Positions 1 through 6,604 of a DNA stretch of 9,708 nucleotides are shown here, in pieces; position 1 is the first letter of the stretch; each line of letters starts with the position of its first letter. The DNA lies in the NCBI GenBank assembly GCA_002435835.1, contig DIVM01000347.1, positions 5,646-15,353 on the forward strand. Reading direction: 5' to 3'. The notes under the pieces were generated by a model. That model searched no databases, was not told the origin of the DNA, and saw only the letters and a program-made list of their open reading frames with translations. The stretch comes from Firmicutes bacterium UBA6132. GTDB taxonomy: Bacteria; Bacillota_A; Clostridia; Tissierellales; Sedimentibacteraceae. A program made the position numbers and the translations under genes.

Positions 1-25
1 GTGGGTTCGATTCCCATCACCCGCT
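1..25 (+). tRNA. tRNA-Gly, 3' end only (cut by the window start)
   Basis: The window opens inside a tRNA. Positions 1-17 form a T arm (stem GTGGG, loop TTCGATT, stem CCCAT), followed by a 7-nt acceptor strand CACCCGC (18-24) and discriminator T (25). The acceptor strand would pair with GCGGGTG, the usual 5' end of bacterial tRNA-Gly, and discriminator U73 also fits glycine. The next bases are TCA, so CCA is not encoded and would be added after transcription. The anticodon lies outside the window, so the isoacceptor cannot be named. Confidence 0.85.
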
Positions 26-50
26 TCAAAAAAAGAAAAGGAAGTTTTAA

Positions 51-1319
51 ATGGAAAATATAAAATTAAAGTATGGAAGTAAATATATAGATATTAATGT
101 TAATAATGCTAAATCAATTAAATATTTATATGAAAAGGAAATTAAGGCTATAGAAAATATAAAGTTAGAGTTTAATAATTCTGTAAATAATCCAATGGAT
201 TCACCTGCATTAAAAGAAATAATTTCTGCTGATGATAAAATAACAATAATAATAAGTGATATAACTCGTTTTTGGATGAGACAGGATATAATAATCTCTT
301 TATTAATTGATTATTTACATAATTTTGGTGTAAGTTATGATAATATAGTAATTGTTGTTGCATTAGGAACTCATAGACATCAAACAGAAGAAGAGTTAAA
401 AAAATTAGTAACAGAAGAAATTTATAATAAAGTAAAAGTAATAAATCATGATTGTGATGCTGATGATTTAGTTTATTTAGGAGAAACAACAAGAAAAACT
501 CCAGTATGGGTAAATAAATTAGCTATAAACAGAAAAGTTATAACAATAAGTGGAACGGTTCATCACTTAATGGCTGGCTTTGGTGGCGGTAGGAAAAGTA
601 TCCTTCCAGGAATATCAAGCAGAACTACTATAAACAAAAATCATATTCATGCACTCAGTCCTGAAGAACCTAAGTCAAGTTCATTAATTGGAGTAGGTAA
701 TCTTGAAAATAATCCGATTAATGATGATATGAATGAAGCGGCAGCAATGGTAAATCCTTGTTTTGGTATAAATATAGTAACAAATTCAAAAACTGAGCAT
801 TGCAATTTAATATGTGGTAAATTTGAAGAGTCATGGCAAAAAAGTAGCGATATTATTCAGGATTATTTTGGAGTTGAAATAGAAAATGAAGCAGATATAG
901 TTATTGCAAGTTGTGGAGGATTTCCTAAAGATATTTCATTATATCAGGCAACCAAAACACTATTTAACGCTAATAAATGTGTAAAAGAAGGCGGAACAAT
1001 AATATTTATAGCTGAATGTCATGAAGGTGGCGGAGCAGATGAGTTTTTTGGATGGAGTAAACCACTTTCTAATGGAACCCTGGACAAAGATTTAAGAGCA
1101 GACTTTACAATAGCAGGATATATATTCTATGCTGCTTGCGAAGTTACTAATAGAACAAATGTATTGATGCTTACTGACATAGATCAACATGTAGTAAAAG
1201 ATATGAAAATAAGTGCATTTAAAAATATAGAAGAATTAATTAAAAATGTAGATTTTGAAAATAAAAATGTATATGTAATGCCTTATGGCGGCAATACTGT
1301 TCCATTTTTGAAAAAGTAA
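51..1319 (+). CDS. LarA-superfamily nickel-dependent racemase/epimerase (lactate racemase-like, DUF2088)
   Basis: A 422-aa protein of normal length for the LarA family, cytoplasmic enzymes that racemise or epimerise 2-hydroxy acids using a covalently bound nickel-pincer nucleotide (NPN). Motifs seen: DITR (70-73, matching substrate-binding Asp/Arg of lactate racemase), GTHRH (106-110, with catalytic-type H108), HHLMAGFGGGRK (171-182), NH (197-198) and QATK (299-302). The spacing H172, K182, H198 matches the catalytic His, NPN-linked Lys and nickel-ligand His of Lactobacillus LarA (174/184/200). The key active-site residues therefore look intact. The start is the first ATG, 6-7 nt after an AAAGGAAG ribosome binding site (37-44). 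The gene begins 25 nt after tRNA-Gly with no promoter or terminator visible between them, so it may be read through from the tRNA transcript. No larB, larC or larE cofactor genes are in the window. The substrate is not determined: family members act on lactate, malate, phenyllactate, gluconate and others, so no gene symbol is given. Confidence 0.88.
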   Translation: MENIKLKYGSKYIDINVNNAKSIKYLYEKEIKAIENIKLEFNNSVNNPMDSPALKEIISADDKITIIISDITRFWMRQDIIISLLIDYLHNFGVSYDNIVIVVALGTHRHQTEEELKKLVTEEIYNKVKVINHDCDADDLVYLGETTRKTPVWVNKLAINRKVITISGTVHHLMAGFGGGRKSILPGISSRTTINKNHIHALSPEEPKSSSLIGVGNLENNPINDDMNEAAAMVNPCFGINIVTNSKTEHCNLICGKFEESWQKSSDIIQDYFGVEIENEADIVIASCGGFPKDISLYQATKTLFNANKCVKEGGTIIFIAECHEGGGADEFFGWSKPLSNGTLDKDLRADFTIAGYIFYAACEVTNRTNVLMLTDIDQHVVKDMKISAFKNIEELIKNVDFENKNVYVMPYGGNTVPFLKK

Positions 1320-1321
1320 AA

Positions 1322-1358
1322 AAATTAAACCCCGAATTAGTTGATTCGGGGTTAATTT
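1322..1358. terminator. Bidirectional intrinsic terminator between two convergent genes
   Basis: A 14-bp stem with one bulged A (1322-1336 with 1345-1358, loop TTAGTTGA) has a CCCCG/CGGGG core. It fills the 41-nt gap between the stop codons of the larA-like gene and the minus-strand helicase gene. Reading the minus strand, the stem is followed by a run of seven U, a strong signal for the helicase gene. Reading plus, the 3' side is only moderately U-rich (TTAATTTAA), so termination in that direction is probably weaker. Confidence 0.85.
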
Positions 1359-1360
1359 AA

Positions 1361-3595
1361 CTATTGTAAGAAATGGGTCAATTCATTTGTATGGTATAAA
1401 GATAATTTATGCATTGCTCTTGTACATGCAATATATAAAAGACCTTTGTCATAATTTGTACTGTAGTTTTCTTCGCTTACATCATAAATCATTACAGCAT
1501 CGAACTCTAAACCTTTAGCCATATATACAGGTACTATTGTAACCCCTGTTATATTTTCATTTTCTACATAGTCCACAAGAGTTGCATCAATTTTATCTTT
1601 AAGTTGAAAATATAAATCAGCTGCTTGTTTTCTGCTTTTAGTTATTATAGAAACCGAATCTAATCCTTCTGATTTATAATTATTAATATCATCAATTAAT
1701 TTCTGATTAAGTTCTTCTATAGTTTTTCTTTGTATAATTTCAGGTTCACCTTCACTTCTCTCAAAAAATTCAGTATCATTACCTGCATCTAAAAGTTTTT
1801 TGCTAAATCTATTTATTTCATATGAACATCTGTAACTTTTATTTAAGAAAAGTTTATTGCTTTTTCTTTTGTTAAAAATTGATTCAATATCATTATAAAT
1901 GAATATATCCCTTTGTTTTTCAATGGATTGATTAACATCACCTACCACAGTGAATCTTGAATCTTTAAAAATTAAATTTAAAATTTTATAATGAATTGGA
2001 TAATAATCCTGAGCTTCATCTACAATAACTTGCTTTATTTCTGAGTATAAATCAAAGCCTTCAGCTTTTATTTTTAAATACATCAAACTAATGCCGTCAG
2101 CATATGGTATATTATATTGATCTGTAATAACAGAATTCGTATAATTTATTATTTCATCCATATTATCAGGTAAATTTAAACCTTTTGATAATTCATAAAA
2201 TAAGTTTTTATTTTTAAATAATTCTTTATAAATAGTATAACTATCAAATTCAGTAAATTTTTTAATTCTTTTTTTGAAAGAAGAAGTTTCATTAGAAGCA
2301 ACCAATCTTGTAAAAGCTTTTATTTCAAATTGATAATTATTTGTTTTTTTAACAGCTTCTGTAATTTTCTCGCGTCTTTCTTTTCTTAAATCATGAATAG
2401 TATCCATAAGTCTAGTTTCTATTATTTTTAGTTTTTTAGCAGAAGGCATATTCAGCTTATTACTTAAAAATAGCGCCTTTAACAGTTGTTTGTTTTCTAT
2501 ATATTTACCATTATAATAAACATCTTCAAATTCTATCATTTTATGTTCAAAATGATAGATGAAACGGTCAATTATTTTTGCAAATTCATGTGAGCCTTTA
2601 AAATCAATTACTGATCTTAAAAAGTTTTTTCTATCTTCTGAATCGGAACAGATTATTTCTTCAAGATGCTCACTCTTAGATTTTATGGACAAATTATTAT
2701 TGAAATATTTAGTGAATATATTTTCAAATGTAACTTCTTCTATATTTTCTTCTCCTAATGAAGGTAAAACATTTGAAATATATTTTGAAAACAAAGTATT
2801 TGGTGAAATAATTACAATATTATTTGATTTAAGTTTTAAGCTTAACCCTTGGTATAAAAGATATGCAATACGATGTAAAGCTACCGAAGTTTTACCGCTT
2901 CCAGCAACACCTTGAACTATTAAAAGTTCGTTATCTAAATCCCTTATAATTAAGTCTTGTTGCTTTTGTATTGTTTCTACAATAGTTTTCATTTTAGAAG
3001 TCATGTTTTTAGACAATGCTTCTTTTAACATATCATCAACAATGTTCATATTAGAATCAAAAAAGTATTCCATTATTCCTTTTTTAATTTTATATTGTCT
3101 TTTTAATGATATATGTCCTTTAATCGTACCCACTGGAGCTTTATACTCAACAGGCCCTATTTCATTTCTGTAATAAGTTGAAGAAATTGGTGCACGCCAA
3201 TCATAAATTTTTATTTCATGATTTTCATCATCCATTAAATTAAAAAGACCAATGTATATTTTTTCAGTATCATCATAGCCTTCTTCTGTGAAATCAACTC
3301 GAGCAAAATAAGGACTATCCAACATTTTTTCATATTTTAAAACAGCTTTAGCTGTTTCACCATAACTCAGAGTTTGAGCATTAAGGGCACTTAAATATTG
3401 GTTTAAATCAGAAAGTTTATCCATATCCGTATTAGAGTGAGTAGTATTTTCCCACATTTCTTTTCGTGCTTCAACTAAATCAATCTTTTTATTTTCAAGT
3501 TTTTCGCTATCTATTTGCAGTTTATATTCTAGTAAACTTATAATTTCATTGAGGTAATTAATTTCTTCATTATATCTATCTTTATATTCACTCAT
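1361..3595 (-). CDS. helD: HelD-like UvrD/Rep family helicase (RNA polymerase recycling factor)
   Basis: A 744-aa superfamily 1 helicase-like ATPase. In Bacillus subtilis the homologue HelD binds RNA polymerase and uses ATP to release it from stalled complexes. Seen here: a Lys/Glu-rich N-terminal region (about 1-90) predicted to form the coiled-coil arm that enters the polymerase; the HelD-type segment IYDWRAPISS (130-139); Walker A GVAGSGKTS (229-237); Walker B IVDEAQD (524-530); GDVNQS (552-557); SYRC (587-590); AKGLEFD (693-699); and IACTRA (722-727). A long insertion of low similarity to UvrD separates Walker A from Walker B, as in HelD. Length matches low-GC Gram-positive HelD (about 770 aa) and all ATPase motifs are intact. 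The start ATG has AAGGGG (3603-3608, minus strand) 7 nt upstream. The gene is a single unit, convergent with the larA-like gene and divergent from the XRE regulator. A generic UvrD/PcrA DNA-repair helicase is less likely given the N-terminal arm and the DWRAP segment. Confidence 0.88.
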   Translation of the reverse strand: MSEYKDRYNEEINYLNEIISLLEYKLQIDSEKLENKKIDLVEARKEMWENTTHSNTDMDKLSDLNQYLSALNAQTLSYGETAKAVLKYEKMLDSPYFARVDFTEEGYDDTEKIYIGLFNLMDDENHEIKIYDWRAPISSTYYRNEIGPVEYKAPVGTIKGHISLKRQYKIKKGIMEYFFDSNMNIVDDMLKEALSKNMTSKMKTIVETIQKQQDLIIRDLDNELLIVQGVAGSGKTSVALHRIAYLLYQGLSLKLKSNNIVIISPNTLFSKYISNVLPSLGEENIEEVTFENIFTKYFNNNLSIKSKSEHLEEIICSDSEDRKNFLRSVIDFKGSHEFAKIIDRFIYHFEHKMIEFEDVYYNGKYIENKQLLKALFLSNKLNMPSAKKLKIIETRLMDTIHDLRKERREKITEAVKKTNNYQFEIKAFTRLVASNETSSFKKRIKKFTEFDSYTIYKELFKNKNLFYELSKGLNLPDNMDEIINYTNSVITDQYNIPYADGISLMYLKIKAEGFDLYSEIKQVIVDEAQDYYPIHYKILNLIFKDSRFTVVGDVNQSIEKQRDIFIYNDIESIFNKRKSNKLFLNKSYRCSYEINRFSKKLLDAGNDTEFFERSEGEPEIIQRKTIEELNQKLIDDINNYKSEGLDSVSIITKSRKQAADLYFQLKDKIDATLVDYVENENITGVTIVPVYMAKGLEFDAVMIYDVSEENYSTNYDKGLLYIACTRAMHKLSLYHTNELTHFLQ

Positions 3596-3620
3596 TTTTA
3601 ATCCCCTTACTAACCCCGAC

Positions 3621-3642
3621 TTTAAACATGCGAATGTTTAAA
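3621..3642. promoter_or_regulatory. Perfect inverted repeat in the helD leader, operator-like
   Basis: TTTAAACAT, a 4-nt spacer GCGA, then ATGTTTAAA: both 9-nt arms match perfectly. It lies about 10-30 nt downstream of the predicted helD transcription start and 12 nt upstream of the ribosome binding site. This is where a repressor would block transcription; as RNA it would form a 9-bp hairpin with a UCGC loop. The binding protein is unknown; the divergent XRE regulator is one candidate by position only. Confidence 0.55.
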
Positions 3643-3657
3643 AATATATATTATGAA

Positions 3658-3685
3658 ATTATACCATAAAATATGCTATAAGCAA
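3658..3685 (-). promoter_or_regulatory. Sigma-A-type promoter for the helD gene
   Basis: On the minus strand, TTGCTT (3680-3685) and a perfect TATAAT (3658-3663) are separated by 16 nt. Transcription should start near 3651, giving a leader of about 55 nt before the helD ATG. The -35 is only a partial match. Confidence 0.6.
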
Positions 3686-3689
3686 ATAA

Positions 3690-3755
3690 AAAATATGTAA
3701 TAGTATTTATATCAAAAAACTAAAGTATGAATTTATTTACAATTTTACATATTTT
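3690..3755. repeat. Inverted repeat of 11-nt arms in the divergent intergenic region
   Basis: AAAATATGTAA (3690-3700) and its exact reverse complement TTACATATTTT (3745-3755) flank 44 nt between the helD promoter and the XRE promoter. The same 11-mer TTACATATTTT recurs at 8310-8320 upstream of the peptide-binding lipoprotein gene. The arms are all A/T except one G/C pair, so chance is a real possibility in this composition. Paired regulator sites are the alternative. Confidence 0.35.
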
Positions 3756-3778
3756 ATTACAAAATACGCAAGAATTAC

Positions 3779-3806
3779 GTGACATTTTATGAAAAATATG
3801 TATAAT
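3779..3806 (+). promoter_or_regulatory. Promoter of the XRE-cupin regulator gene
   Basis: GTGACA (3779-3784), 16-nt spacer, TATAAT (3801-3806). The predicted start near 3813 gives a leader of about 42 nt with AAAGGGG (3839-3845) as ribosome binding site. The promoter faces away from helD. Confidence 0.6.
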
Positions 3807-3854
3807 AAATATATATGTAAAAAATGGGGATTAATAATAAAGGGGTTAAAATGA

Positions 3855-4421
3855 ATGATTGGGAAAAAAATTAGGGATATAAGAAAAAGCAAGAGTATGA
3901 CAATTGTAGAATTGTCAGAACAAATTGATGTAACATCAGGATATATTTCACAAATAGAAAGGGATTTAATTTCTCCTTCTTTATCGGTATTAAAGCGCCT
4001 TTCTCAAGCGTTGGAAATGCCATTATCTGTATTATTTTTAGATGATACACATGAAAATGTACTTACTGTTACTAAAGGAAGTAGAACTAAAGTAAAATTT
4101 GGAAATATTAATGTTGAATTAGAGTTTATTACTCCAATTATGAAAAATAATGAGAAATCAGAAAATTATTTCGGAGCAGAAATTTTTATATTTAAATTGT
4201 CACCTAAAACATGGGTAAGCGATGAAGCCATGATACATGAATCAAAAGTTTGTTTATATGTATTGAAGGGAAAATTCGAATGCCATATTGGAGGTAAAAT
4301 ATATTCTGTACTTGAGGGAGATAGTATTTGTATTCCAGAAAATAATGGGCATTTAATTTATAATAGTAATGACGAAGTAACAGAAGTTATTACTTATTTA
4401 ACGCCATCACATTTTAGTTAA
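3855..4421 (+). CDS. XRE-family transcriptional regulator with C-terminal cupin domain
   Basis: A 188-aa cytoplasmic DNA-binding protein. Residues 5-60 form an HTH_3/Cro-type helix-turn-helix; the recognition region is TSGYISQIERDLISPSL (27-43), a very typical pattern for this class. Residues about 108-182 form a cupin_2 barrel (HES at 128-130, KGKFECHIGGKIY 138-150, EGDSICIP 154-161, H166), the ligand-sensing half. Such HTH-cupin regulators commonly control uptake or catabolism of small molecules such as polyamines or amino acids and often bind near their own promoter; the ligand here cannot be read from sequence. The chosen ATG sits 9 nt after AAAGGGG. Another ATG 4 nt upstream (3851) is in a different frame and stops after 7 codons. 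The gene is transcribed divergently from helD. It has no hairpin terminator of its own before the serS promoter, so the T-box terminator may also end its transcript. Confidence 0.88.
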   Translation: MIGKKIRDIRKSKSMTIVELSEQIDVTSGYISQIERDLISPSLSVLKRLSQALEMPLSVLFLDDTHENVLTVTKGSRTKVKFGNINVELEFITPIMKNNEKSENYFGAEIFIFKLSPKTWVSDEAMIHESKVCLYVLKGKFECHIGGKIYSVLEGDSICIPENNGHLIYNSNDEVTEVITYLTPSHFS

Positions 4422-4440
4422 ATAAAAATAAATTTTAGCC

Positions 4441-4469
4441 TTGACAAATTAAATTGGTTGTAATATATT
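4441..4469 (+). promoter_or_regulatory. Sigma-A promoter of the serS T-box transcript
   Basis: A perfect TTGACA (4441-4446), a 17-nt spacer and TATATT (4464-4469). Transcription should start near 4476, just before the T-box leader. It begins only 19 nt after the stop codon of the XRE gene. Confidence 0.75.
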
Positions 4470-4496
4470 ATGAAAATAGATAATTATAAATAATTA

Positions 4497-4715
4497 ATTT
4501 TGATGGAAAGTAGTAAATAATGTATGTTTAAGAGAGTCAGTGTGTGGTGTGAACTGATACAGAAGTTATTGAATCCGTTCCGGAGTTTTCAAGGGTTATA
4601 ACTTGAACGTATAACGGCGTTAACTTTTTAAGTGACTATATAAGCATATAGTAATTAGGGTGGTACCGCGAGTAATCTCTCGTCTCTAAAGTTTTTTAGA
4701 GGCGGGAGTTTTTTT
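4497..4715 (+). promoter_or_regulatory. T-box leader responding to uncharged tRNA-Ser, controlling serS
   Basis: T-box RNAs bind a specific tRNA; when it is uncharged its 3' end stabilises an antiterminator and the downstream gene is transcribed. Here the hallmark T-box sequence AGGGTGGTACCGCG is at 4657-4670. It is preceded by a stem III-type hairpin (ACTATAT/ATATAGT, 4635-4652). Stem I includes an apical arm (TCAGT 4537-4541 with ACTGA 4553-4557) around the typical TGGTGTGA loop. The likely specifier triplet is TCC (4574-4576) in the context GAATCCG, a serine codon read by tRNA-Ser(GGA), in agreement with serS downstream. The base of stem I can close with GGAA (4505-4508) and TTCC (4578-4581). 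Boundaries are approximate because structure was judged by eye. Confidence 0.92.
4677..4715 (+). terminator. T-box regulatory terminator
   Basis: A 14-bp stem (4677-4690 with 4695-4708, two G-U pairs, loop GTTT) is followed by seven U (4709-4715). The stem begins just after the conserved T-box sequence, so it competes with the antiterminator fold as expected. Confidence 0.9.
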
Positions 4716-4718
4716 GTA

Positions 4719-4867
4719 TGACCTAACCCAATTACTTCGACCGTAGGGAAGAAGAAATTGTTGGTAGGTCAACCGCAATGAGTTCCATATTTGCATGAGC
4801 GAAAGCGAATAAGCAAATATGATGAACGAAACTGCGCTCATATGCGCTAAACCTATTCTTCGGAGAA
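4719..4867 (+). ncRNA. Unidentified structured element between the T-box terminator and serS
   Basis: About 150 nt with no ORF and roughly 42% G+C by hand count, in a very AT-rich setting. Helix A: TGACCTA (4719-4725) pairs exactly with TAGGTCA (4765-4771) and continues inward through CC/GG, CAATT/AATTG and CTTC/GAAG (4735-4738/4748-4751) with small bulges. Helix B: GTTCCATATTTGC (4782-4794) pairs with GCAAATATG plus GAAC (4813-4827), 13 bp with an AT bulge, enclosing a GCGAAAGC mini-hairpin. Helix C: GCGC/GCGC (4834-4847). Helix D: TTCT-TCGG-AGAA (4856-4867). The loop of helix B, ATGAGCG (4795-4801), is also exactly complementary to CGCTCAT (4835-4841), a possible pseudoknot that would compete with helix C. 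I do not recognise the family. It could be a dispersed palindromic repeat or MITE-like insertion, a mobile-element guide-RNA relic, or a second cis-regulatory RNA of serS. Confidence 0.6.
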
Positions 4868-4980
4868 AACTTAAAAATGTTCTGGTAATTTAATTTAATT
4901 GAATTTAAAATATATGCGACTTAATAAATCAAATAAAAGTAAAAATAATAAAAATTAAAATAAAAATTCAGGAGGGCAAT

Positions 4981-6255
4981 ATGTTAGATATTAAAAGAAT
5001 TAGAAACAATCCAGAAGAGGTTGAATCATTATTAAAAAGAAGAAACTCAGAATTAAGTCTTGAAAAGGTTCTTCAACTTGACAAAATAAGAAGAGAAAAA
5101 CTTGTTGAAGTTGAAAACATGAAAGCAGAACAAAACAAAGAATCTAAACAAGTTCCACAACTAAAAAAAGAAGGAAAAGATGTTTCAGCCATACTTCAAA
5201 ACATGAAAGATTTATCAGAGAAAGTTAAATTAATTGACAACGAAGTAAAAGAAATTGATATTCAAATAGAACAAGAGTTATTGAATATACCAAATACACC
5301 AAATGCAGATATTACTATTGGAAAATCAGATGCTGATAATAAAGAAATTAGAAAATGGGGAGAACCTGTAAAATTTAATTATGAGCCAAAAGCACATTGG
5401 GACTTAGGTGTTGATTTAAATATTCTTGATTTTGAAAGAGCAACAAAAATAACTGGTACTCGATTTACTATGTTTAAAGGAATTGGTGCTAAACTTGAAA
5501 GAAGCATTACTGCTTATATGCTTGACAAACATACATTAGATCATGGATTTACAGAAATAGCTCCACCATTTATGGTAAACAAAGAAAGCATGTTTGGTAC
5601 AGGTCAACTTCCAAAATTTGAAGAAGATATGTTTAAATTAAATTCTAAAGAATATTATTTAATACCAACTGCAGAAGTGCCAGTAACAAATATGTATCGC
5701 AATGAAGTTTTAGAAGAAGCTGATTTACCTATGTATATGACTGCTTACACACCATGTTTCAGAGCAGAAGCAGGTTCAGCAGGAAGAGATACAAGGGGTT
5801 TAATACGTAACCATCAATTTGATAAAGTTGAAATGGTTATGTACGCAAAACCAGAAGAGTCATACAAACAACTTGAAATACTTACTAATTTTGCTGAAGA
5901 AATATTAAAAGGACTTGGACTTCCATACAGAGTTGTGGAACTTTGTTCTGGAGATATAGGATTTAGTTCTGCAAAAACATATGATTTAGAAGTTTGGATG
6001 CCAAGCTATAACCGTTATGTTGAAATTTCTTCTTGTTCAAACTTTGAAGATTATCAAGCAAGAAGAGCTAATATTAAATTTAGACCTGATGATAAAGGAA
6101 AATTAGAATATATTCATACATTAAATGGTTCTGGCTTAGCTGTTGGAAGAACTTTTGCAGCTATAATAGAAAATTACCAACAAGAAGATGGTACTGTAAT
6201 TATACCTGAAGCACTAAGACCATACATGGGCGGAATGGAAAAAATAACATTCTAA
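4981..6255 (+). CDS. serS: Seryl-tRNA synthetase
   Basis: A 424-aa class II aminoacyl-tRNA synthetase that attaches serine to tRNA-Ser (and tRNA-Sec where present) in the cytoplasm. Residues 1-105 form the N-terminal domain with a long charged antiparallel coiled coil (about 27-100) that grips the long variable arm of tRNA-Ser. The catalytic domain has TAE (230-232, serine binding), motif 2 [21 protein letters not shown] (260-280) and motif 3 [18 protein letters not shown] (383-400) ending in IPEALRPYM. Length is normal for bacterial SerRS and no key residue is missing. The ATG is 4 nt after a strong AGGAGGG (4970-4976). It is a single-gene operon under the serine T-box, so expression should rise when tRNA-Ser is uncharged. 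The distance of about 265 nt from the T-box terminator to the start codon is long and contains the structured element at 4719-4867. Confidence 0.97.
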   Translation: MLDIKRIRNNPEEVESLLKRRNSELSLEKVLQLDKIRREKLVEVENMKAEQNKESKQVPQLKKEGKDVSAILQNMKDLSEKVKLIDNEVKEIDIQIEQELLNIPNTPNADITIGKSDADNKEIRKWGEPVKFNYEPKAHWDLGVDLNILDFERATKITGTRFTMFKGIGAKLERSITAYMLDKHTLDHGFTEIAPPFMVNKESMFGTGQLPKFEEDMFKLNSKEYYLIPTAEVPVTNMYRNEVLEEADLPMYMTAYTPCFRAEAGSAGRDTRGLIRNHQFDKVEMVMYAKPEESYKQLEILTNFAEEILKGLGLPYRVVELCSGDIGFSSAKTYDLEVWMPSYNRYVEISSCSNFEDYQARRANIKFRPDDKGKLEYIHTLNGSGLAVGRTFAAIIENYQQEDGTVIIPEALRPYMGGMEKITF

Positions 6256-6296
6256 TAAATAAAATATTGAAATTTTAATGTATAACATTTATTTAA

Positions 6297-6362
6297 ATCT
6301 ATATTAAGCAAATCTGGGGCAAAACATTTTTAAAGGTCCTTAGATTTGCTTTTTATATAGAT
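6297..6362 (+). terminator. serS terminator inside a longer nested inverted repeat
   Basis: AAGCAAATCT (6306-6315) pairs with AGATTTGCTT (6342-6351) and continues inward as GGGG with CCTT (two G-U, two G-C pairs), followed by a U run (6350-6354). An outer perfect 8-bp pair, ATCTATAT (6297-6304) with ATATAGAT (6355-6362), wraps the whole hairpin including its U tract. It lies 41 nt after the serS stop codon. Confidence 0.8.
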
Positions 6363-6569
6363 AAATACTTTACTAAATTATTAAAAATAAGCTTTTGACA
6401 ACAATAATAATATATTAATTGTCGATATAGCACTACAAGTGACGGTTTTATGTACAAGTACTGACATTAAATATTAATAATTTTAAAAATCAGGTTTCTT
6501 TGTTATTTTCTTAACTTTTTAAAGTTATGTATTTTATTTCCTATTTTTTGAATGATTTTAAAAATACAA
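6363..6569. other. AT-rich intergenic stretch with no confident feature
   Basis: No ORF with a ribosome binding site and no RNA gene is recognisable. A TTGACA at 6395-6400 lacks a -10 at usable spacing. Minor patterns are a TACAAGT direct repeat (6434-6440 and 6453-6459), a short hairpin TAACTTT/AAAGTTA (6512-6527), and ATTTTAAAAAT repeated at 6480-6490 and 6555-6565. All are low-information at this base composition. Confidence 0.5.
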
Positions 6570-6598
6570 TTGACGAAAACGATTTTTTCAAGTATACT
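6570..6598 (+). promoter_or_regulatory. Strong sigma-A promoter upstream of the D,D-carboxypeptidase gene
   Basis: TTGACG (6570-6575), an ideal 17-nt spacer and TATACT (6593-6598). The predicted start is about 6605. That is 218 nt before the next start codon and only 37 nt before the hairpin at 6642, so its immediate product is a short RNA unless the hairpin is read through. Confidence 0.75.
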
Positions 6599-6604
6599 AT
6601 TAAC

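Noticed and set aside
172..492. Minus-strand 106-codon ORF opposite the larA-like gene
   Set aside because: Leu/Tyr/His-rich low-complexity translation with no ribosome binding site, fully inside a clearly coding frame on the other strand; an antisense shadow.
2559..2915. Plus-strand 118-codon ORF inside the helD region
   Set aside because: Lies opposite the Walker A region of HelD and resembles no protein; an antisense shadow.
3851..3874. Seven-codon ORF starting at ATG 3851 overlapping the XRE start
   Set aside because: Shares the same ribosome binding site region but stops at once; the 3855 start gives the complete HTH domain with good spacing. No sign of a functional leader peptide.
6395..6423. 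Perfect TTGACA at 6395-6400 as a promoter
   Set aside because: Nothing close to TATAAT at 16-18 nt spacing (AATTGT at 17).
6451..6462. Adjacent palindromes TGTACA and AGTACT plus a TACAAGT direct repeat as operator sites
   Set aside because: Very short, no associated promoter, and expected by chance.
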